NCBI GenBank assembly: GCA_003150235.1
Contig: QAMW01000026.1
Span: 38,238-102,237, forward strand
DNA length: 64,000 nucleotides
Origin: Bacteroidales bacterium
GTDB taxonomy: Bacteria > Bacteroidota > Bacteroidia > Bacteroidales > Muribaculaceae
Direction: 5' to 3'
Shown here piece by piece: positions 18,295-27,737 of the stretch; position 1 is the stretch's first letter, and every line of letters starts with the position of its first letter. The position numbers and the translations under genes are program-made. A model generated the notes under the pieces. That model saw only the letters and a list, made by a program, of their open reading frames with translations. It did not search any database and had not been told where the DNA came from.

Positions 18295-21186
18295 ATGCAA
18301 AGCAAAGGTACTACCGGAAGTGTAATCTCCGGTGTGATAGCAATCTTCTTGGTGCTCGTGTGTCTGTTTTACCTCTCATTCAGCTGGGTGACATCCCGTT
18401 ATGAGAAGAAAGCGGAGACATACGCTTTGGTTATCGCTAACGGCGACGCCAACGGAGAAGCCTACAAGAAGGCCTACAAGAGTTACATCGATTCAATCGG
18501 TAAGGAGAAAGTTTATCCCGTATTCGGCTATACGTTCAATCAGGTTCAAAAGATGGGCGTAGGTCTGGGTCTTGACCTGAAGGGTGGTATGAACGTGATA
18601 CTTCAGGTGTCAGTGCCCGACATCCTCCGTTCAATCGCCAACGCCGATGACAACAAGACATTCAACCGTGTCCTCGCAGCCACCGACTCAGTGGTAAAAA
18701 AGACCAAAACGAGCGATTACGTTGCCGCATTCTTCAAAGAATATAAGCGTATCGACCCGACAGCCGACATGGCAGTGGTGTTTAAGAATGTCGCAAAACG
18801 CGGCGAGTCGGCAGCACAGGTTGAGACAACCGTAAAGCAGGAAGTAAAAGACCGTGTGTCAAGCTCTACCAATGTGCTCCGCAACCGTATCGACCAGTTC
18901 GGTGTCGTTGCCCCCAACATCCAGGAACTTGAAAAAGACGGACAGATACTTCTCGAGCTTCCGGGCGTAAAGGAGCATGACCGTGTACGCGAGCTTCTGA
19001 AAGCATCTGCCAACCTTGAATTTTACGAAGTCTACACTCTCGATGAGATACAGAGTCAGCTCATGGCGCTTGAGACCGCCCTCCGCGGCGACTCTCTCGG
19101 CGTGGCAAAGACCTTCTTCGGCAACTTCGACGGACAGGGCTATTCAGGCACACCCATCGTGGGTATGGCAACCCAGGCTCACCGCGAGGTAATCGACTCT
19201 ATCCTCGGTACCGCGACAGCAGCACGCATACTTCCTTCCAACCTCAAGCTCCGCTGGGAGGTGAAGCCGCAGGAAGTACAGTACACCGACACCGCGACCA
19301 ACGCAACCCGCAAAGCCGAGCTCTTCTCGCTCATCGCCCTTAAATCAAACAACGGCAAGCCTGCTCTTGGCGGAGATGTAGTGGTATCGGCATCAAGCGA
19401 CTTCGACACCATGCAAGGCAACTATGTGTCGATGAACATGAACAGCGAGGGTTCAAAGGCATGGGCGCGCGTAACTCAGAACAACCTCGGCAAGCCCGTG
19501 GCAATCGTGCTTGACGAGCATGTTTACTCTTATCCGCGCATCAACTCGGTAATCGAGGGCGGCCGCTCACAGATTACCGGTAACTTCTCGGTAGAAGACG
19601 CAAAAGACCTTGCCAACGTGCTCAAGTCAGGTAAGATGGCAGCCAAGGTCGACATCATCAGCGATACCGTCATCGGTCCGTCGCTCGGTAAGCAGGCTAT
19701 CCACGACGGTTTCATGTCGTTTATCATAGCCCTCGTGCTCCTTATGATATTCATGATGCTGTTCTATGGCGTCATCCCCGGACTCATCGCCAATATCGGT
19801 CTTGTATGTAACCTCTTCTTCACTATGGGTATTCTCGCCTCCTTCCAGGCAGTGCTTACCCTGTCGGGTATCGCCGGTATCGTGCTTGCACTCGGTATGG
19901 CGGTCGATGCCAACGTGCTTATCTTCGAGCGCACCAAGGAAGAACTCCGCGCCGGCAAGAATATCCATCAGGCTATCGCCGACGGTTACAGCAACGCATT
20001 CTCTGCTATCTTTGACTCTAACCTCACGTCAATCATCACTGCAGTAATCCTGCTTCTTTACGGTACAGGTCCTATCAAGGGATTCGCGACTACACTTATC
20101 ATCGGTATCGTCTGCTCGTTCTTCACGGCAGTGTTCCTCACCCGTCTGGTGTTCGTGGCATTCGGCAAGACCGCTCCCTTCAAGAAGCTCACCTTCACGA
20201 CCTCGCTGTCGCGCAACATGCTTAACAACACCTCGTTCAACTTCCTCGGCACCCGTAAAGTATCATTCCTCGTGTGCGGTATCTTCGTTGCCATCGTGGT
20301 TGTTTCGCTCTTTGCCCGCGGCATGAACCAGGGTATCGACTTCTCCGGAGGACGTAACTACATCGTACAGTTTGACCATCCCGTGAAGACAGCCGAACTC
20401 CAGCAGAAACTTGCCCCGATGTTCCCCAACTCTTCTCTGTCAGTAATCACCATTGACAATGACACTAAGGTACGTATCTCCACCAACTATAAGATAAATG
20501 AGGAAACCGACGGAGTAGACGCTGAAATCACTGAAATCCTTTACAAGGGTCTCAACAGCGAGCTTGGCGGCATGTCGCTCTCCGACTTCTCCACAACCAA
20601 CGAGAATGTAGGTATCCAGAGTTCGCAGAAGGTAGGACCTACCATCGCTGCTGACATGAAGAAAGACGCTTACGTCGCAGTAATCCTGTCGCTGCTCGCA
20701 ATGTTCCTCTACATCTTGCTCCGATTCCACAATGTAGCCTTCTCTGTAGGCGCACTCGCTGCGGTTGCATTCACCGCATTCACCATCATAGGCTTCTACT
20801 CTCTCTTCTGGGGCATACTTCCCTTCTCGATGGAGATTGACCAGTCGTTTATAGCGGCAATCCTTACCGTGATCGGTTACCAGATTAACGATACGGTGGT
20901 TGTGTTTGACCGTGTACGCGAGAATGTCCAGCTCTATCCGAAGCAGGATTTCTTCACCACCATCAACAACTCAATCAACAGCACCCTTGGTCGTACAATC
21001 ATGACATCAAGCTCGACACTCCTTGTGCTGCTCTGTATCTTCATCCTCGGTGGTGATTCAATACGCAGCTTCACTTTCGCAATGCTCTTCGGTGTAATCA
21101 CCGGTACATTGGCAACAATCTATGTTGCCGCTCCGGTAGCATATCTCACCGACCGTCGTCGCAACGCAAAAGTGAAGAAAGCATAA
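18295..21186 (+). CDS. secDF: Fused protein translocase subunit SecDF
   Basis: SecD and SecF pull exported proteins through SecYEG using the proton motive force. Here they form one polypeptide of 963 residues, as in many Bacteroidetes. The SecD half has membrane helix 1 (residues 8-28), the periplasmic P1 head (about residues 60-460) and five helices from residue 465 (IALVLLMIFMMLFYGVIPGL, VLALGMAVDANVLIFER). The SecF half starts near residue 640, with FSGGRNYIVQF near residue 680 and helices ending in VIGYQINDTVVVFDRVREN. It has its own promoter and a strong terminator, so it is a single-gene unit. Confidence 0.97.
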   Translation: MQSKGTTGSVISGVIAIFLVLVCLFYLSFSWVTSRYEKKAETYALVIANGDANGEAYKKAYKSYIDSIGKEKVYPVFGYTFNQVQKMGVGLGLDLKGGMNVILQVSVPDILRSIANADDNKTFNRVLAATDSVVKKTKTSDYVAAFFKEYKRIDPTADMAVVFKNVAKRGESAAQVETTVKQEVKDRVSSSTNVLRNRIDQFGVVAPNIQELEKDGQILLELPGVKEHDRVRELLKASANLEFYEVYTLDEIQSQLMALETALRGDSLGVAKTFFGNFDGQGYSGTPIVGMATQAHREVIDSILGTATAARILPSNLKLRWEVKPQEVQYTDTATNATRKAELFSLIALKSNNGKPALGGDVVVSASSDFDTMQGNYVSMNMNSEGSKAWARVTQNNLGKPVAIVLDEHVYSYPRINSVIEGGRSQITGNFSVEDAKDLANVLKSGKMAAKVDIISDTVIGPSLGKQAIHDGFMSFIIALVLLMIFMMLFYGVIPGLIANIGLVCNLFFTMGILASFQAVLTLSGIAGIVLALGMAVDANVLIFERTKEELRAGKNIHQAIADGYSNAFSAIFDSNLTSIITAVILLLYGTGPIKGFATTLIIGIVCSFFTAVFLTRLVFVAFGKTAPFKKLTFTTSLSRNMLNNTSFNFLGTRKVSFLVCGIFVAIVVVSLFARGMNQGIDFSGGRNYIVQFDHPVKTAELQQKLAPMFPNSSLSVITIDNDTKVRISTNYKINEETDGVDAEITEILYKGLNSELGGMSLSDFSTTNENVGIQSSQKVGPTIAADMKKDAYVAVILSLLAMFLYILLRFHNVAFSVGALAAVAFTAFTIIGFYSLFWGILPFSMEIDQSFIAAILTVIGYQINDTVVVFDRVRENVQLYPKQDFFTTINNSINSTLGRTIMTSSSTLLVLLCIFILGGDSIRSFTFAMLFGVITGTLATIYVAAPVAYLTDRRRNAKVKKA

Positions 21187-21208
21187 TCCGCAACTTAAAC
21201 ATTACCAT

Positions 21209-21245
21209 AAAAAGGGGGCTGCGTTTTGAACGCAGCCCCCTTTTT
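21209..21245. terminator. Terminator after secDF
   Basis: A perfect 17-bp stem (21209-21225 with 21229-21245) has a TTG loop, with A-run and T-run ends, placed 23 bases after the secDF stop. Confidence 0.93.
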
Positions 21246-21607
21246 ATGCTCGTATATACCGCGCGAGCTGCGCGATGGAGCCGAGGGGGAGGACCTGACG
21301 ACTACCATCTCACTACGGCTACGCGCTATTTCCCCGGCAGGGGATAATCACTATGTAGCCGTCGGTATCGCTACGCTCAACACCCCGGCTATAGACAGAT
21401 GATGCCCTGCGGGCAACATCGCTCCCCCCGTTACGCACTAACAGCTTTTCCTTGAAAATATCGATACAGCCCACTACGGGGTGAGGAATTGAGAGGGGAT
21501 GGCTTGCCTCGGACACACCTCCGGCACCGCCCGCAGAACGGCATCTTGCCCCTTCTGTGGCAAAGCCTTTATGTTAGATGACGATGTCGCCATGGCTGTG
21601 TACACTA
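21246..21607. other. Gene-free GC-rich spacer, possible dispersed repeat
   Basis: About 360 bases without a convincing gene. A 65-codon minus-strand frame at 21319-21516 has no ribosome signal and reads like translated repeat DNA (DVARRASSVYSRGVERSDTDG). The higher GC and short GC-rich inverted pieces are typical of intergenic repeats in this family of genomes, but only one copy lies in the window. Confidence 0.4.
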
Positions 21608-22351
21608 TTAGCGGGAGAGGCGATTGATGAGCTGTGTCACGTACGGTGTAGCGCGGATAGAGTCGGCGTGACGGAGATACCGGAGAGCCTGCAGGGTATC
21701 ACCTTTCATGTCGTAATAATTACCGAGCACGAGTAGTGTCTTGTAGTTGTCGGGATGATATTCAAGCAACCGCTTGTAGGTAGCTATGCCCTCGGCATCA
21801 TTTCCGTCAAGCATATAGCCCATGGCGAGATTACCGAGATATTCGGCGTTTTCAGGCGCTCCGCTAAGCATAATCTTGCTATAACGGATTATCTCAGGCG
21901 CATTGCTGCGAAACATGTAATAGCGCAACAGCTGCTTCTCAATGCTGCGTGTAAGCCACGGCTGACGTTGCTTCACAAGCAAAAGGAAATTTTCATATAG
22001 CGAGTTATGCCCCATTGCGAAGCTCACCTTCTGAACGCCGTGAAACACCGAGTCCATCGGTATAAGATTTTTCTGTGCGCGCTCAAGGAGCGACATCTCG
22101 TAGTCGGGCATATTGCGCATTCCCGCCACAGCGATGGCATGAGCATAAGTGTCAACCACTTTTGCACTGTCCTCAAGCATAATCTCATACATTGCGGCGG
22201 CATTAGCCCACTCCTGATACTTGAAAAAACGCGCTGCCTTTGCAGCTGTCACCGCATAATCGCGTGTAACGGCACCGCTGGCCGACATAGGCAGCACTGC
22301 TATCGAAAGCCCCAACAAAACATTACGTATGGAAAATGACAAATTAGACAT
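21608..22351 (-). CDS. Exported TPR protein
   Basis: The 247-residue product has a signal peptide (residues 1-26, ending SASGA) and at least four tetratricopeptide-like helix pairs (residues 30-60, 100-130, 170-205 and 205-240; for example AEYLGNLAMGYMLDGNDAEGIATYKRLLEYHPDN). Such proteins act as periplasmic scaffolds; no partner is evident. It is transcribed divergently from pyrH. The downstream side is a long spacer with no terminator I can define. Confidence 0.8.
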   Translation of the reverse strand: MSNLSFSIRNVLLGLSIAVLPMSASGAVTRDYAVTAAKAARFFKYQEWANAAAMYEIMLEDSAKVVDTYAHAIAVAGMRNMPDYEMSLLERAQKNLIPMDSVFHGVQKVSFAMGHNSLYENFLLLVKQRQPWLTRSIEKQLLRYYMFRSNAPEIIRYSKIMLSGAPENAEYLGNLAMGYMLDGNDAEGIATYKRLLEYHPDNYKTLLVLGNYYDMKGDTLQALRYLRHADSIRATPYVTQLINRLSR

Positions 22352-22371
22352 CTCTTTAAATTTGTTTTTAT

Positions 22372-22379
22372 TATCTTTG
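22372..22379 (+). promoter_or_regulatory. -7 promoter box of pyrH
   Basis: TATCTTTG fits TAnnTTTG and lies 38 bases before the pyrH start. No clear -33 partner at normal spacing is present. Confidence 0.45.
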
Positions 22380-22416
22380 CTAAATTAAAAACAACATAAA
22401 TATACAATTTATCGAG

Positions 22417-23127
22417 ATGAGAACAAAATATAAGCGCATATTATTGAAGCTAAGCGGCGAATCGCTTATGGGCGAACAGGGTTACGGCATCGACACAAAG
22501 CGTCTTAACGAGTATGCCGCACAGATACATGAGGTGGCTGCATCAGGAGTTCAGGTGGCAATCGTAATAGGCGGAGGCAACATATTCCGCGGACTTTCCG
22601 GCGCATCAAAGGGCTTTGACCGCGTGAAAGGCGACCAGATGGGTATGCTTGCCACAGTCATCAACTCGCTCGCGCTAAGTTCGGCACTCGAGGCGGCAGG
22701 ACAGCCCGCAAAAGTATTCACGGCAATCAACATGTTTCCCATCGGCGAACATTACAGCAAGTGGCGCGCTATCGAGGCGATGGATGGCGGAGCCGTGGCA
22801 ATTATCTCCGGCGGGACTGGCAATCCGTTTTTCACCACCGACACCGGCTCGGCACTCCGCGGCATAGAAGTGGAGGCAGAGGTGATGCTCAAAGGCACAC
22901 GTGTCGACGGCATCTACACCGCCGATCCGGAAAAGGACCCGACAGCCACCAAGTTTGCTGAAATCACCTACGATGAAGTGTATAACCGCGGACTGAAAGT
23001 GATGGACCTCACCGCAACCGCACTTTGCAAGGAAAACAAGCTACCAATAATCGTGTTTGACATGGACACCCCGGGCAATCTCAAAAAAGTGCTTGAAGGT
23101 GAACCAATCGGTACGCTCGTTTATTAA
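22417..23127 (+). CDS. pyrH: UMP kinase PyrH
   Basis: PyrH phosphorylates UMP to UDP in pyrimidine synthesis. The 236 residues match the amino-acid-kinase fold: KRILLKLSGESLMG (residues 5-18), VIGGGNIFRG (residues 46-55), the UMP site GDQMGMLATVINSLAL (residues 70-85) and FFTTDTGSALRG (residues 143-154). The pairing with frr 128 bases downstream is the widespread pyrH-frr arrangement. The spacer between them shows no terminator, so one transcript is likely. Confidence 0.97.
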   Translation: MRTKYKRILLKLSGESLMGEQGYGIDTKRLNEYAAQIHEVAASGVQVAIVIGGGNIFRGLSGASKGFDRVKGDQMGMLATVINSLALSSALEAAGQPAKVFTAINMFPIGEHYSKWRAIEAMDGGAVAIISGGTGNPFFTTDTGSALRGIEVEAEVMLKGTRVDGIYTADPEKDPTATKFAEITYDEVYNRGLKVMDLTATALCKENKLPIIVFDMDTPGNLKKVLEGEPIGTLVY

Positions 23128-23255
23128 TCAAATTAGATAAAGATACATAAAGACATAAGTACAAAAGAAACAAAATTTAATCTCTAACTTTTGACCATTT
23201 GTCCCTTTGTATCCAATACCTCCCTGAGTTTACGAAATTTAAAAATATAATAATT

Positions 23256-23816
23256 ATGACTGACGTAAAGACTTATCTTGACCCCGCTGAGGAGAAGATG
23301 GAGATGGCTGTTGCCTATCTTGACGAATCGCTTGCCCATATCCGCGCCGGTAAGGCTAATCCCAAAATTCTTGACGGCATCCGTGTCGAATATTACGGCA
23401 GCGCAGTGCCCATCGGAAATGTGGCAAATGTAAGCGTTCCCGATGCCCGTACTATCACCATCACCCCGTGGGAGAAGGCGATGTTCAAGGAAATAGAAAA
23501 AGCAATCATCAATTCCGAACTTGGCATAACCCCTGAAAACAATGGCGAAATCATACGCCTATCCATACCCCCGTTGACTGAAGACCGCCGTAAAACTCTC
23601 GTAAAGCAGTCGAAGGGTGAGGCTGAAAATGCCAAGGTATCTGTAAGAAACGCGCGTCGCGACGCCATCGACGGGCTGAAAAAGGCGGTCAAGCAGGGTA
23701 TGCCCGAAGATGTCGAAAAAGATGCCGAAGCTCAGGTTCAGAAACTTCACGACAAATATCTGAAGAAAATCGACGACCTCTTTGCCGCCAAAGAAAAGGA
23801 AATACTCACCGTTTAA
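23256..23816 (+). CDS. frr: Ribosome recycling factor
   Basis: RRF splits post-termination ribosomes together with EF-G. From the ATG at 23256 it has 186 residues, the standard length. An in-frame upstream ATG at 23199 would add 19 residues with no family match. Conserved features are the three-helix bundle, HIRAGKANPKILDGI (residues 27-41) and LTEDRRKTLVKQSKGEAE (residues 105-122). bcp follows after 12 bases, so the two are probably co-transcribed. Confidence 0.96.
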   Translation: MTDVKTYLDPAEEKMEMAVAYLDESLAHIRAGKANPKILDGIRVEYYGSAVPIGNVANVSVPDARTITITPWEKAMFKEIEKAIINSELGITPENNGEIIRLSIPPLTEDRRKTLVKQSKGEAENAKVSVRNARRDAIDGLKKAVKQGMPEDVEKDAEAQVQKLHDKYLKKIDDLFAAKEKEILTV

Positions 23817-23828
23817 TACCCCGCAGAA

Positions 23829-24281
23829 ATGGAAATTGGAGACAAGTTACCCGAGTTGCTCGGTTATGATGCAGAGGGAAAGGAAGTGAAGGCTTCCGAT
23901 TTCGCGGGGAAACCGCTCATCGTGTATTTCTATCCGAAAGACAACACGTCAGGATGTACCGCCGAGGCATGTTCGCTGCGCGACGGTTATGCCGAGTTGC
24001 GTGACCTCGGGTATGAAATCATCGGTATCAGCAAGGACTCCGCTGCAAGCCATGCCAAATTTGCCGACAAACATTCACTTCCGTTCCTGCTATTGAGCGA
24101 CCCGGAAGGCAAGGTCAACAGCAAGTTTGGAGTATGGCAACTGAAAAAGATGTGTGGCAGGGAATATATGGGTACGGTACGCACGACATTTGTCACCGAT
24201 GCCGCCCATGTCATCACCCACATAATCAAGAAAGTTGACACTAAAAATGCCGCAGCCCAGTTGCTCGACATAGTAAAATAA
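23829..24281 (+). CDS. bcp: Thioredoxin-dependent thiol peroxidase (Bcp/PrxQ)
   Basis: This 150-residue peroxiredoxin reduces peroxides with thioredoxin. The active site is in FYPKDNTSGCTAEACSLRD, with the peroxidatic cysteine at about residue 43 and a second cysteine five residues on, the Bcp/PrxQ pattern. It lies in a close run with frr (12 bases) and rsmA (6 bases after its stop), so all are likely on one transcript. Confidence 0.93.
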   Translation: MEIGDKLPELLGYDAEGKEVKASDFAGKPLIVYFYPKDNTSGCTAEACSLRDGYAELRDLGYEIIGISKDSAASHAKFADKHSLPFLLLSDPEGKVNSKFGVWQLKKMCGREYMGTVRTTFVTDAAHVITHIIKKVDTKNAAAQLLDIVK

Positions 24282-24287
24282 TATCCG

Positions 24288-25085
24288 ATGCAGAAAGTAA
24301 GACCTAAAAAGGCTCTCGGACAGCATTTCCTCACCGACCTGTCGATTGCCGCGCGTATCGCCGCGACACTTGACGGGTCGAAAGGATTGCCTGTGCTGGA
24401 GATAGGTCCCGGAATGGGAGTACTCACCCGGTTTCTACTGGAAGAAGGTCACGATGTGAAAGTGGTGGAAATTGACAGCGAGAGCGTCGAATATCTTACT
24501 GACAATTTCCCCGACCTCAAAGGACGAATCATCGAGGGCGACTTCCTGAAGATGGATCTTGCCGAGCTGATGGGCGAGAAACCGTTTTGCGTCATAGGCA
24601 ATTATCCCTACAATATATCCTCGCAGATATTTTTCAAGATTCTTGACTACAAGAATCTCATACCCTGCTGTTCGGGAATGTTGCAGAAGGAGGTTGCCGA
24701 GAGGCTTGCCGCCGCTCCGGGGTCAAAGGTCTATGGCATATTGAGTGTGCTTCTACAGGCATGGTATGATGTGGAATACCTGTTTACCGTCGATGAACAT
24801 GTGTTCAATCCGCCGCCAAAAGTAAAGTCGGGCGTGATTCGCTGCACACGCAACAACGTCACTGACCTCGGCTGTGACGAGCGTCTGTTCAAGACTATTG
24901 TGAAGACCGTGTTCGGTCAGCGCCGGAAAACACTGCGCAATTCCATCCGCGGGCTTCTTCCACCCGGCTGCACCCTTGACGACAACCCCGTATGGGCACA
25001 GCGCCCCGAGCAGCTCAGCGTGGCGCAGTTCATCGATCTCACCAATCGTGTCGCCGCTTTACGCGACGCCGCAACTGATAATTAA
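24288..25085 (+). CDS. rsmA: 16S rRNA dimethyltransferase RsmA (KsgA)
   Basis: RsmA dimethylates two adjacent adenines in the 3' hairpin of 16S rRNA during small-subunit assembly. The start RPKKALGQHFL is typical. Motif I is LEIGPGMGVLTRFLL (residues 37-51), motif IV is VIGNYPYNISSQIFF (residues 103-117), and KVKSGVIR lies near residue 180. Length (265) is normal. The stop overlaps the mgtE start (TAATG). Confidence 0.96.
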   Translation: MQKVRPKKALGQHFLTDLSIAARIAATLDGSKGLPVLEIGPGMGVLTRFLLEEGHDVKVVEIDSESVEYLTDNFPDLKGRIIEGDFLKMDLAELMGEKPFCVIGNYPYNISSQIFFKILDYKNLIPCCSGMLQKEVAERLAAAPGSKVYGILSVLLQAWYDVEYLFTVDEHVFNPPPKVKSGVIRCTRNNVTDLGCDERLFKTIVKTVFGQRRKTLRNSIRGLLPPGCTLDDNPVWAQRPEQLSVAQFIDLTNRVAALRDAATDN

Positions 25086-26455
25086 TGAAAGAATATACAC
25101 CAGAATATCTTGACTTCCTCCGCGACATCATCAACCGGCGCGACGAAGAGGCGGCGCGTAAGGAATTGACCGCCCTTCATCCTGCCGATATAGCGGAGCT
25201 GTATCAGGATCTTGACCTTGACGAGGCGGAGTTCCTCTATCGGCTGCTCGACGACCAGACTGCCGCCGACGTCCTGATGGAACTTGACGAGGACGACCGC
25301 CACAAGCTGCTCAGTGCGATGTCGACCGAGGATATCGCCCGTCAGGTAATCGACCACCTTGACACCGACGATGCCGTCGACATCATCCAGGAGCTTGACG
25401 AGGAAGACCGCGATGAGATTCTCTCTCACATTGACGACGTGGAGCAGGCAGGCGATATCATCGACCTGCTGAAATATGACGAAGATACCGCCGGCGGTAT
25501 CATGGGCACGGAAATGATCGTGGTCAACGAAAACTGGAGCATGCCGCAGTGTGTCCAGGAGATGCGCAAGCAGGCTGAAGACCTCGATGAAATCTATTAT
25601 GTCTATGTAGTGGACAATGACTACCGTCTGCGTGGCGTGTTCCCGTTGAAAAAGATGATTACCCATCCCTCGGTATCAAAGATAAAGCATGTCATGGAGG
25701 TTGACCCCGTATCGGTCAAGACCGACACCCCCGTTGACGAGCTGACTCTCGACTTTGAGAAATATGACCTTGTGGCAATGCCTGTGGTCGATTCCATAGG
25801 CAGGCTTGTAGGGCAGATTACGGTCGATGATGTCATGGATGAGGCTCGTGAGCAGAGTGAGCGTGACTACCAGCTTGCATCAGGTCTGTCGGGGGATGTC
25901 GAGAGCGACGACACCCTCTTTGACCAGACCAAGGCACGATTACCATGGCTGCTGATAGGCATACTCGGCGGTATCGGCAACTCGCTCATCTTGGGTCATT
26001 TTGAAAGCGGATTTGCTGTCAATCCCGCAATGGCGCTCTTCATACCGCTTATCGGAGGCACCGGCGGCAATGTCGGCATACAGTCATCGGCTATAATAGT
26101 CCAGGGACTTGCCAACGGCTCGCTTGACGTGAAAGGCTCTGCAAAGCAGTTGTTTAAGGAACTCGGTGTCGGGCTTCTAAATGCCTGCATCATCTCGCTG
26201 CTTGTGTTTGTCTACAACATATTTGCCCTGGGTCCGACGCAAGTCACTACCATCGCCGTGTCATTGTCACTCTTTGCAGTGGTAGTGTTTGCATCCGTAT
26301 TCGGGACATTCGTGCCACTCACCCTTGAGCGCTTCAAGATTGACCCTGCGCTTGCGACAGGACCGTTTATCTCGATTACCAACGACATCATAGGCATGGT
26401 TATATACATGTCAATCAGCTCCGCGCTACTGTCGGCAATGCTGCCGGGGGCATAA
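25085..26455 (+). CDS. mgtE: Magnesium transporter MgtE
   Basis: MgtE is a gated Mg2+ channel of the cytoplasmic membrane. It has a very acidic N domain (residues 1-130) with LHPADIAELYQDL, then two CBS domains (about residues 135-255). Five membrane helices follow in residues 285-455, including the pore-type segment LIGGTGGNVGIQSSAIIVQGL. The 456 residues are of family length. The start overlaps rsmA by one base. Confidence 0.95.
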   Translation: MKEYTPEYLDFLRDIINRRDEEAARKELTALHPADIAELYQDLDLDEAEFLYRLLDDQTAADVLMELDEDDRHKLLSAMSTEDIARQVIDHLDTDDAVDIIQELDEEDRDEILSHIDDVEQAGDIIDLLKYDEDTAGGIMGTEMIVVNENWSMPQCVQEMRKQAEDLDEIYYVYVVDNDYRLRGVFPLKKMITHPSVSKIKHVMEVDPVSVKTDTPVDELTLDFEKYDLVAMPVVDSIGRLVGQITVDDVMDEAREQSERDYQLASGLSGDVESDDTLFDQTKARLPWLLIGILGGIGNSLILGHFESGFAVNPAMALFIPLIGGTGGNVGIQSSAIIVQGLANGSLDVKGSAKQLFKELGVGLLNACIISLLVFVYNIFALGPTQVTTIAVSLSLFAVVVFASVFGTFVPLTLERFKIDPALATGPFISITNDIIGMVIYMSISSALLSAMLPGA

Positions 26456-26511
26456 ATCTTTTTTGGCGCGGTTTTTGTTATATACTAATAGTAAATTAAT
26501 ATTGTAAGATT

Positions 26512-27084
26512 ATGGAACAGATCAAACCCGGCAAATATGTCGAAATGGTATATGACCTATATGTAGAAAATCCCGATGGCGAACAGCTTGTACACCAGGT
26601 TGATCCGGAAAATCCCGAGCGCATCGTGTTCGGCGTGACTCGTGGTGTAATCGCGCCGCTCGAGAAAGCACTCGACGGACTCGCTGCCGGTGGTAAATTT
26701 GACGTTAAGGTCACGGCAGCCGATGCTTTCGGAATGCCGGACCCCGAGCAAATTGTCGAACTTGACAAAAACGTATTTGAAATCGACGGAAAGTTTGATG
26801 CAGAACACATCAAGCCCGGTGCCGACATACCCATGATGACCGCCGACGGCTTCCGTCTCAACGGAAAGGTGCTTGAAGTGACCGATGATAAGGTAAAGAT
26901 GGACTTCAATCATCCTCTTGCCGGCAAGGATGTACGCTTCAAAGGTAAGGTTGTCACTGTGCGTGACGCTACCCCCGAAGAGCTCCAGCCCGCTCACGGC
27001 TGCGGATGTGGGTGCGACCACGACCATTGTGGCGACGGCAACTGCGGTGACCACAGTTGCGGTGACGGATGCGGTTGCCATTAA
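26512..27084 (+). CDS. SlyD-like FKBP-type prolyl isomerase
   Basis: This 190-residue protein is a SlyD-type peptidyl-prolyl isomerase and chaperone. The split FKBP domain is seen in GKYVEMVYDLYVENPDGEQL (residues 6-25) and the GVTRGVIAPLEKALDGLAAG segment; the insert-in-flap region follows around residues 70-130. The last 29 residues are a Cys/His/Gly-rich tail (GCGCGCDHDHCGDGNC type) that probably binds nickel or zinc, as in SlyD. It could supply metal to an enzyme or buffer it; no metalloenzyme genes are next to it. Confidence 0.92.
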   Translation: MEQIKPGKYVEMVYDLYVENPDGEQLVHQVDPENPERIVFGVTRGVIAPLEKALDGLAAGGKFDVKVTAADAFGMPDPEQIVELDKNVFEIDGKFDAEHIKPGADIPMMTADGFRLNGKVLEVTDDKVKMDFNHPLAGKDVRFKGKVVTVRDATPEELQPAHGCGCGCDHDHCGDGNCGDHSCGDGCGCH

Positions 27085-27114
27085 ACCGCGGGCACATCGC
27101 TTTAGATGAAATCA

Positions 27115-27151
27115 AAAGAGGATATTCCGGAAATTCCGGCATATCCTCTTT
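27115..27151. terminator. Terminator after the SlyD-like gene
   Basis: AAAGAGGATAT (27115-27125) pairs with ATATCCTCTTT (27141-27151), with an inner CCGGAA/TTCCGG stem. A T-rich end follows, 31 bases after the stop. Confidence 0.88.
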
Positions 27152-27257
27152 CTTCGTTATAACAGCTTAATCATTATACCTTACTCTTTATAACGAGACT
27201 ATCACCTGTTTTCGTAATTCGCGGCAATGTAATTAATAGTTTTTAACATGGCTACTA

Positions 27258-27289
27258 TTGTATTTTGCCCATTTTGTGTTGTATATTTG
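27258..27289 (+). promoter_or_regulatory. Promoter of the hypothetical gene pair
   Basis: TTG at 27258-27260, a 21-base spacer and TATATTTG at 27282-27289, ending 29 bases before the ATG. Confidence 0.62.
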
Positions 27290-27318
27290 CAATATCAACC
27301 ATATAAAATCTAATCACC

Positions 27319-27717
27319 ATGAATACCCACACCCTCTCACCCCGACGCGACAAAGACTTCCTCGAAGCATGTCAACGACATGCCGGCTGGCGCAACAATG
27401 CGACTCAGGCGGCAATAGAAACAGCTACATTTTCACAAGCGCCACGTTATTATGTGGATGTAGACTATGCTTACCGCCGCATCATCGACATGCGCAAGAG
27501 TGGTAAAACGCCAACCCGCAGGATGTCACGGCGGCTTTGGACCGAGATTTTCAACAAAGTCGCCGTAAAGGTCGCCACGTCTCCCGGCATAACGCTCCTT
27601 GATGCCGTCACCGAAGTAATTTCCAGAGAAAAGGCATCGGCATTTTTCATATCACCCGGATATGCCGTGAAAATAGCGCGCGGATACAACCGCTATCGTC
27701 GCAATACCCCACGTTAA
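27319..27717 (+). CDS. Hypothetical basic protein
   Basis: The 132-residue protein is basic and helical, with many Arg/His/Tyr and no signal peptide or membrane helix. An N-terminal helix with WRNNATQAAIETA and a middle KTPTRRMSRRLWTEIFNKV segment are the most distinctive parts. I do not recognise a family. Its positive charge suggests nucleic-acid binding, but no known motif supports this. It has its own promoter and is followed after 20 bases by another unknown gene, probably co-transcribed. Confidence 0.75.
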   Translation: MNTHTLSPRRDKDFLEACQRHAGWRNNATQAAIETATFSQAPRYYVDVDYAYRRIIDMRKSGKTPTRRMSRRLWTEIFNKVAVKVATSPGITLLDAVTEVISREKASAFFISPGYAVKIARGYNRYRRNTPR

Positions 27718-27737
27718 CCACAAAAACACATCACATC

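Noticed and set aside
21319..21516. A 65-codon minus-strand frame after secDF
   Set aside because: No start context, no promoter, and composition like repeat DNA; recorded as spacer instead.
23199..23255. Longer N-terminus of ribosome recycling factor
   Set aside because: The ATG at 23256 gives the standard 186 residues.
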